Translations under genes and position numbers: made by a program | Part shown: one piece after another, positions 60,123-64,000 of the stretch | Layout: every line of letters starts with the position of its first letter | How positions within the stretch are numbered: the first letter of the stretch is position 1 | Assembly: GCF_003053845.1 (NCBI RefSeq) | Contig: NZ_QAYG01000007.1 | Span: 62,001-126,000 of the forward strand | Length of the DNA stretch: 64,000 nucleotides | Reading direction: 5' to 3' | Source of the DNA: Breoghania corrubedonensis | GTDB lineage: Bacteria; Pseudomonadota; Alphaproteobacteria; Rhizobiales; Stappiaceae | Notes under the pieces: model-generated | Databases searched by the model: none | The model's input: the letters and a program-made list of their open reading frames with translations, nothing else | What the model was told of the DNA's origin: nothing

Positions 60123-62174
60123 GTGAATATCGTTGGTGTCGATATTGGGGGCACTTTCACGGATCTCGTCGGTTACGTGAACGGCGAGCTTGTGACGTCG
60201 AAGACATCGACCACCCCGGCAGATCCCACCCTGGCCATTGCGCGCAGCCTGGATATAGCCCGATGCGCGCCGTCCGAGCTTGACGAGATCCTGCACGGCT
60301 CGACCATCGCCATCAACACGGTGCTGGAGCGCAAGGGCGCACGCACCGCGCTGATCACCACCGAGGGCTTCCGGGACGTCTACGCCATCGGGCGATCGAA
60401 CCGGATCGAGGCGTTCAACCTGTTCTTCGAACGACCCCGGCCGCTGGTCGATCGGGCGCTCACATTCGAGATCCCGGAGCGCATGAAGGCCGATGGTTCG
60501 GTGCTGGTGCCGGTCGACGAACGGGCGCTGGAGCGCACGATCGCCGCGATCGACGCCGCCGGCTGCGAGGCGGTTGCCGTCTGTCTCGTCCATGCCTACG
60601 CCAATCCGGCGCACGAAAAGCTGATCGGCGCGATCCTGCGCCGGCGCCGGCCCGACCTCTTCGTCACACTGTCGCATGAGATTCTGCGCGAATACCGCGA
60701 ATACGAACGCACCTCCACCACCGTTCTCAACGCCTTCGTCGGTCCGCGCGTCGACGGCTATCTGGGGCGGCTCGAAGGGTATCTCGGCGGTGCGGACTTC
60801 ACTGGCCAGGTGCGGATCATGCGTTCCAATGGCGGGGTGATGTCGCTGCGCCATGCGCGCGAACAGCCTGTCACGATGATGGAATCCGGTCCTGTCGCCG
60901 GCATGATCGGGGCGGGGCGGCTCGCAAGCCTGCTCGGTCTGCCGCGCGCCGTCGGCTTCGACATGGGCGGTACCACGGCGAAGTCGAGCCTGATCGCCGA
61001 TGGAGTGCCGGCGATCGAGACCGGCTATGTCATTGGCGACAGGGCGACGGGCCAGCCGATGCAGCTTCCCGTGGTCGATATCGTGGAGATCGGGGCCGGC
61101 GGCGGCTCCATCGCATGGATCGACGCCCAGGGCGGGCTTCACGTCGGGCCGCAATCGGTGGGCGCCGATCCGGGGCCTGCGTGTTACGGCAAGGGAGCGG
61201 GCCTTGCGGTCGTCACCGACGCGGACCTGCTGCTCGGCCGAATCAATCCGGCCCGGTATCTGGGCGGCGACATCCAGATCGATCCGCCCGCCGCACGCTC
61301 CGCCATGCGCCGCGCGATTGCCGAGCCGCTTGGTCTCTCGATGATGGAAGCGGCGCGCGGCATCGTGCGCATCGCCGATGCCGCCATGTCGCTTTCCGTG
61401 CGCTCGGTCTCGGTTCACCGGGGCGTCGATCCGCGCGATACCGCGCTGATCGCTTTTGGCGGGGCCGGGCCTCTGCACGCGATGTCGATCGCCCGCGAAT
61501 TGTCGATCTCGCAGGTGGTGGTGCCGAAGCTGCCCGGTGCGTTTTCCGCCTATGGCATGCTGATGGCGTCGTGGCGCCAGGATTTCGTGCAGACGCTGAT
61601 CGGTCGTATTGGCGAACTGGACGCGACACAGGTGGAGGCGGTCTTTGCCGAACTCGCCGAGGCCGGACGCGAGCAACTTCGCCGCGACCGGCAGGGAGCG
61701 GGTACGGCCGATTTCCGCTTCTACGCGGATCTGCGCTACGCGGGCCAGGAACATGCGATCTCCATCCCTGTGGAGGCGCCGCACCAGCTCGCCGGCGATC
61801 ACGGAGACCTCAGGATCCGCTTCGATCGCGAGCATGCCCGACGCTATGCCCAGTCCGCGCCCGACGAGACGATGGAGATCGTCTCGCTGCGCCTCGTCGT
61901 CACCGCCGCGCGCGACGACACGCTCGCCGAACGCTGGCTGAGCGAGCCGTTTGTCGCTGAAGGCGACGCGAGCGCCGGCTTGCGCGATGTCGTTTTCGAC
62001 GATCCCGATACCCCGATCCCGACACCCGTCCTGTGGCGTCCGGCGCTCAAGCCCGGAATGTGCATCAGCGGCCCTGCCGTGATCGAGGAAGCAAACTCCA
62101 CGACATTGATCCACCCGGGAGATGAGGCGGTGGTTACCGACGCCGGTCATCTTGTGGTGAAGGTCGCGGTCTGA
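60123..62174 (+). CDS. hyuA: Hydantoinase A/oxoprolinase family ATPase subunit (second pair)
   Basis: The 683-residue HyuA has the ATPase loop VGVDIGGTFTDLVGYVNGE, STIAINTVLERKGARTALITTEGF, VGFDMGGTTAKSSLI and EIGAGGGSIAWID. It is diverged from the first HyuA of the window, for example in the second phosphate segment (DMGGTTAKSS instead of DMGGTSFDVS), so a different substrate is likely. The start is a GTG at 60123 preceded by AAAAGGTGAG; the frame is open to 60048 but that part is not family-like. It precedes its HyuB partner by 15 bp. Confidence 0.9.
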   Translation: MNIVGVDIGGTFTDLVGYVNGELVTSKTSTTPADPTLAIARSLDIARCAPSELDEILHGSTIAINTVLERKGARTALITTEGFRDVYAIGRSNRIEAFNLFFERPRPLVDRALTFEIPERMKADGSVLVPVDERALERTIAAIDAAGCEAVAVCLVHAYANPAHEKLIGAILRRRRPDLFVTLSHEILREYREYERTSTTVLNAFVGPRVDGYLGRLEGYLGGADFTGQVRIMRSNGGVMSLRHAREQPVTMMESGPVAGMIGAGRLASLLGLPRAVGFDMGGTTAKSSLIADGVPAIETGYVIGDRATGQPMQLPVVDIVEIGAGGGSIAWIDAQGGLHVGPQSVGADPGPACYGKGAGLAVVTDADLLLGRINPARYLGGDIQIDPPAARSAMRRAIAEPLGLSMMEAARGIVRIADAAMSLSVRSVSVHRGVDPRDTALIAFGGAGPLHAMSIARELSISQVVVPKLPGAFSAYGMLMASWRQDFVQTLIGRIGELDATQVEAVFAELAEAGREQLRRDRQGAGTADFRFYADLRYAGQEHAISIPVEAPHQLAGDHGDLRIRFDREHARRYAQSAPDETMEIVSLRLVVTAARDDTLAERWLSEPFVAEGDASAGLRDVVFDDPDTPIPTPVLWRPALKPGMCISGPAVIEEANSTTLIHPGDEAVVTDAGHLVVKVAV

Positions 62175-62189
62175 ACTGCCCAAGGCCCC

Positions 62190-63929
62190 ATGGACCAGAG
62201 AGTGAAAGAACACCCGGTCGATCCGATCACCGTCGAGGTGGTCCGCAATGCCATCGTCGCCTATGCCGACGAAATGGCCGACGTTCTATCCAAGTCGGCC
62301 TACAACATGATGATCTATGAGGTACGCGACTATTGTTGCGGTCTCCTGGATACGCAAGGCCGCATGATCGCGCAAAATCGCGGCGGCCTGCCGATCTTCC
62401 TCGCCGACTTGGGCGTGGCGGTGAAGGACGGCATAAAGCGCTACGGTCTCGATGGCTTCGCCGCAGGCGATGTCGTGGTGATGAACCACGGCACCGTCTG
62501 CGGCCAACACCTGAACAACGTCGTCGTCTACGCGCCCTGCTTCCACGCGGGCGAACTGGTGGGCTTCGCCGCCACCCGCGCGCACTGGGTGGATATTGGC
62601 GGATCGCGCTGGGGTTTCAGCTACAACGCGACATCGGATGTCTTCGCGGAAGGCCTGCAGATGCGCTCGCTCAAGGTCATGCAGGCGGGTGAGCCGAACG
62701 AGACATTGATGCAGATCCTGCGCGACAATATCCGTTCCGCCGATGCGGCACTCGGAGACCTGCGTGCCCAGACCGCCGCCTGTCAGATCGGCGCGCAACG
62801 CTTTGGCGAGCTGGTCGCGCGCTACACGCGCAAGGGCGTGGCGGATTGTGTTTCGCTCGTCTGGGAACAGGCCGACAAGGCCGTGCGCCAGGTGGTCGCC
62901 GCCATTCCCGACGGGCGCTACGAGGCGGAGAGCTTCATCGACAATGACGGGTTCAATCTCGACCGGCCGTTGCGGGTCAAGGTCGCTGTCGAGATTTCCG
63001 GCGCGTGCATGACGATCGACCTGTCGGACATGAATCCGCAGGTGGAATCGTCCGTGAACAGCGGCCGCTCCGGCGGCATCGCCTGCGCCCGCGTCGCCTT
63101 CAAGGCGCTCACCTCGCCGGATCTCGATGTCAACGAGGGGTGCTTTCGCGCGCTTGACGTCGTGCTGCCGGAAGGCACGATGCTGTCGGCCCGCCCGCCG
63201 GCGGCACTGGGGCAATGGTCGATCATCATGCCGACGGTAATCGACACCATCCTCAAGGCGCTGGCCTGCGCGATACCGGACCGTATTCCCGCCGCGCACA
63301 AGGGTGATCTCGGCGGATGCAGCTTCCATGGCGTCGACGACAACGGCGCGCCGTTCCTGTTGATGAACATTTTCGGCGGCGGCTGGGGCGGGCGGCCGCA
63401 TGGTGATGGCGCATCGGCCTCCATGTCCGTGTGTCAGGGCGATGTGCGCAACACGCCGGTGGAACTGCAGGAGATCAAGTATCCCTTCATCATCGAACGT
63501 CACGCGCTGAGACCGGATTCGGGCGGCGCCGGGCGGTTTCGCGGCGGGCTCGGGGTTGAACTGACCTACCGCTGCCTGTGCCGCTGCCGCGGCAATCTCG
63601 GCTTCGACCGGACGTTGACGCCGCCCTGGGGGCTGGCCGGCGGTCACGACGGGGTGACCGCGATCGGTATCATCGAGCGGGCAGACGGAACCGTGGAACG
63701 CGTTCTGAAGGCGACAGGACTTGCCTTCGAGCCCGGCGACCGCATCACCTTTCTGACCGCCGGCGGCGGCGGTTACGGCGATCCCGCGCTGCGCGACCCC
63801 GATCTCGTTCGCGCCGATATCGACAACGGTCTGGTAACGCGGGAGGCGGCCGAACGCGACTACGGCGTGCGCTGCGCGGACGCGGCCTCAGCTTCCACCG
63901 ATCCGCCGGGCGCGCTGGCGGCGCAATAG
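62190..63929 (+). CDS. hyuB: Hydantoinase B/oxoprolinase family subunit (second pair)
   Basis: The 579-residue HyuB begins DPITVEVVRNAIVAYADEMADVLSKSAYNMMIYEVRDYCCG and has ARTHW-type and LRPDSGGAGRFRGGLG segments near residues 130 and 435, close to the first HyuB. Differences such as the CCG at about 50 and NHGTVCGQHLNNV, in place of NDPYEGGTHLSD, suggest altered chemistry around the active site. It ends 71 bp before the window edge and no downstream partner is visible. Confidence 0.9.
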   Translation: MDQRVKEHPVDPITVEVVRNAIVAYADEMADVLSKSAYNMMIYEVRDYCCGLLDTQGRMIAQNRGGLPIFLADLGVAVKDGIKRYGLDGFAAGDVVVMNHGTVCGQHLNNVVVYAPCFHAGELVGFAATRAHWVDIGGSRWGFSYNATSDVFAEGLQMRSLKVMQAGEPNETLMQILRDNIRSADAALGDLRAQTAACQIGAQRFGELVARYTRKGVADCVSLVWEQADKAVRQVVAAIPDGRYEAESFIDNDGFNLDRPLRVKVAVEISGACMTIDLSDMNPQVESSVNSGRSGGIACARVAFKALTSPDLDVNEGCFRALDVVLPEGTMLSARPPAALGQWSIIMPTVIDTILKALACAIPDRIPAAHKGDLGGCSFHGVDDNGAPFLLMNIFGGGWGGRPHGDGASASMSVCQGDVRNTPVELQEIKYPFIIERHALRPDSGGAGRFRGGLGVELTYRCLCRCRGNLGFDRTLTPPWGLAGGHDGVTAIGIIERADGTVERVLKATGLAFEPGDRITFLTAGGGGYGDPALRDPDLVRADIDNGLVTREAAERDYGVRCADAASASTDPPGALAAQ

Positions 63930-64000
63930 GTGCGCGGGCGCGACCCGTCTCGCCGGGCCTCGGCGTCAACAGTCGATTGTCCAGGTCTGTCTGTACAACT

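Overview
The window comes from a GC-rich alphaproteobacterium, most likely Hyphomicrobiales (Rhizobium/Brucella/Mesorhizobium relatives). Three things point there. Intergenic palindromic elements of the rhizobial RIME type occur at 1152-1284, 14141-14280, 36229-36372, 41216-41359 and 58027-58143. Three iron-gene promoters carry TGA-N9-TCA motifs, the form bound by the rhizobial iron regulator RirA. Genes are tightly packed with 1-8 nt overlaps and a strong third-position GC bias. No rRNA, tRNA, phage, transposase or CRISPR was seen.

Layout. 1-1.1 kb: the tail of an unidentified gene and a DUF72 protein. 1.3-16.3 kb: a tautomerase/NTF2-like fusion gene diverges from a GntR/UTRA regulator gene. 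The regulator heads a long run of co-directional genes: a branched-chain-amino-acid-type ABC importer, a two-subunit aconitase-family hydro-lyase, a KRCGH-type C-C lyase, an ATP-dependent hydantoinase/oxoprolinase pair, an isochorismatase-fold protein without the usual cysteine, and a fumarate-reductase-like flavoprotein. This reads as a self-contained route for importing and dismantling an organic acid, cyclic amide or imide. 16.3-20.5 kb: a lipoate-ligase-like gene and an orphan type I secretion ABC/HlyD pair.

20.5-33 kb is a looser, accessory-looking region with long AT-rich spacers. It holds a LysR regulator preceded by a perfect FNR/FixK box, two paralogous MFS permeases, a crotonase resembling 6-oxocamphor hydrolase, a SphA/phenol-MetA-type outer-membrane channel, and an operon of BKACE (beta-keto acid cleavage enzyme), thiolase and a two-subunit CoA-transferase. 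Together these could hydrolyse a cyclic beta-diketone and convert the product to acetyl-CoA. Phloroglucinol via triacetate is one concrete hypothesis.

33-51 kb is a complete catecholate siderophore locus: entC, entE, entB, entF and entA, a Fes/BesA-like esterase, a FecB/FecCD/FecE-type importer, a TonB-dependent receptor, a YncE-like beta-propeller and a catechol-O-methyltransferase-like enzyme. The EntF adenylation domain carries the full serine code, so the expected product is enterobactin-like. RirA-type boxes lie at three promoters and would coordinate the set.

51-58 kb: a DUF2188 protein, an EEP-family phosphatase coupled to a phospholipase D-VTT fusion, and a MarR-MFS-HlyD efflux operon with a palindromic operator. 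58-64 kb: a DJ-1/PfpI protein and a LysR regulator divergent from a second hydantoinase pair, in hyuA-hyuB order where the first pair is hyuB-hyuA.
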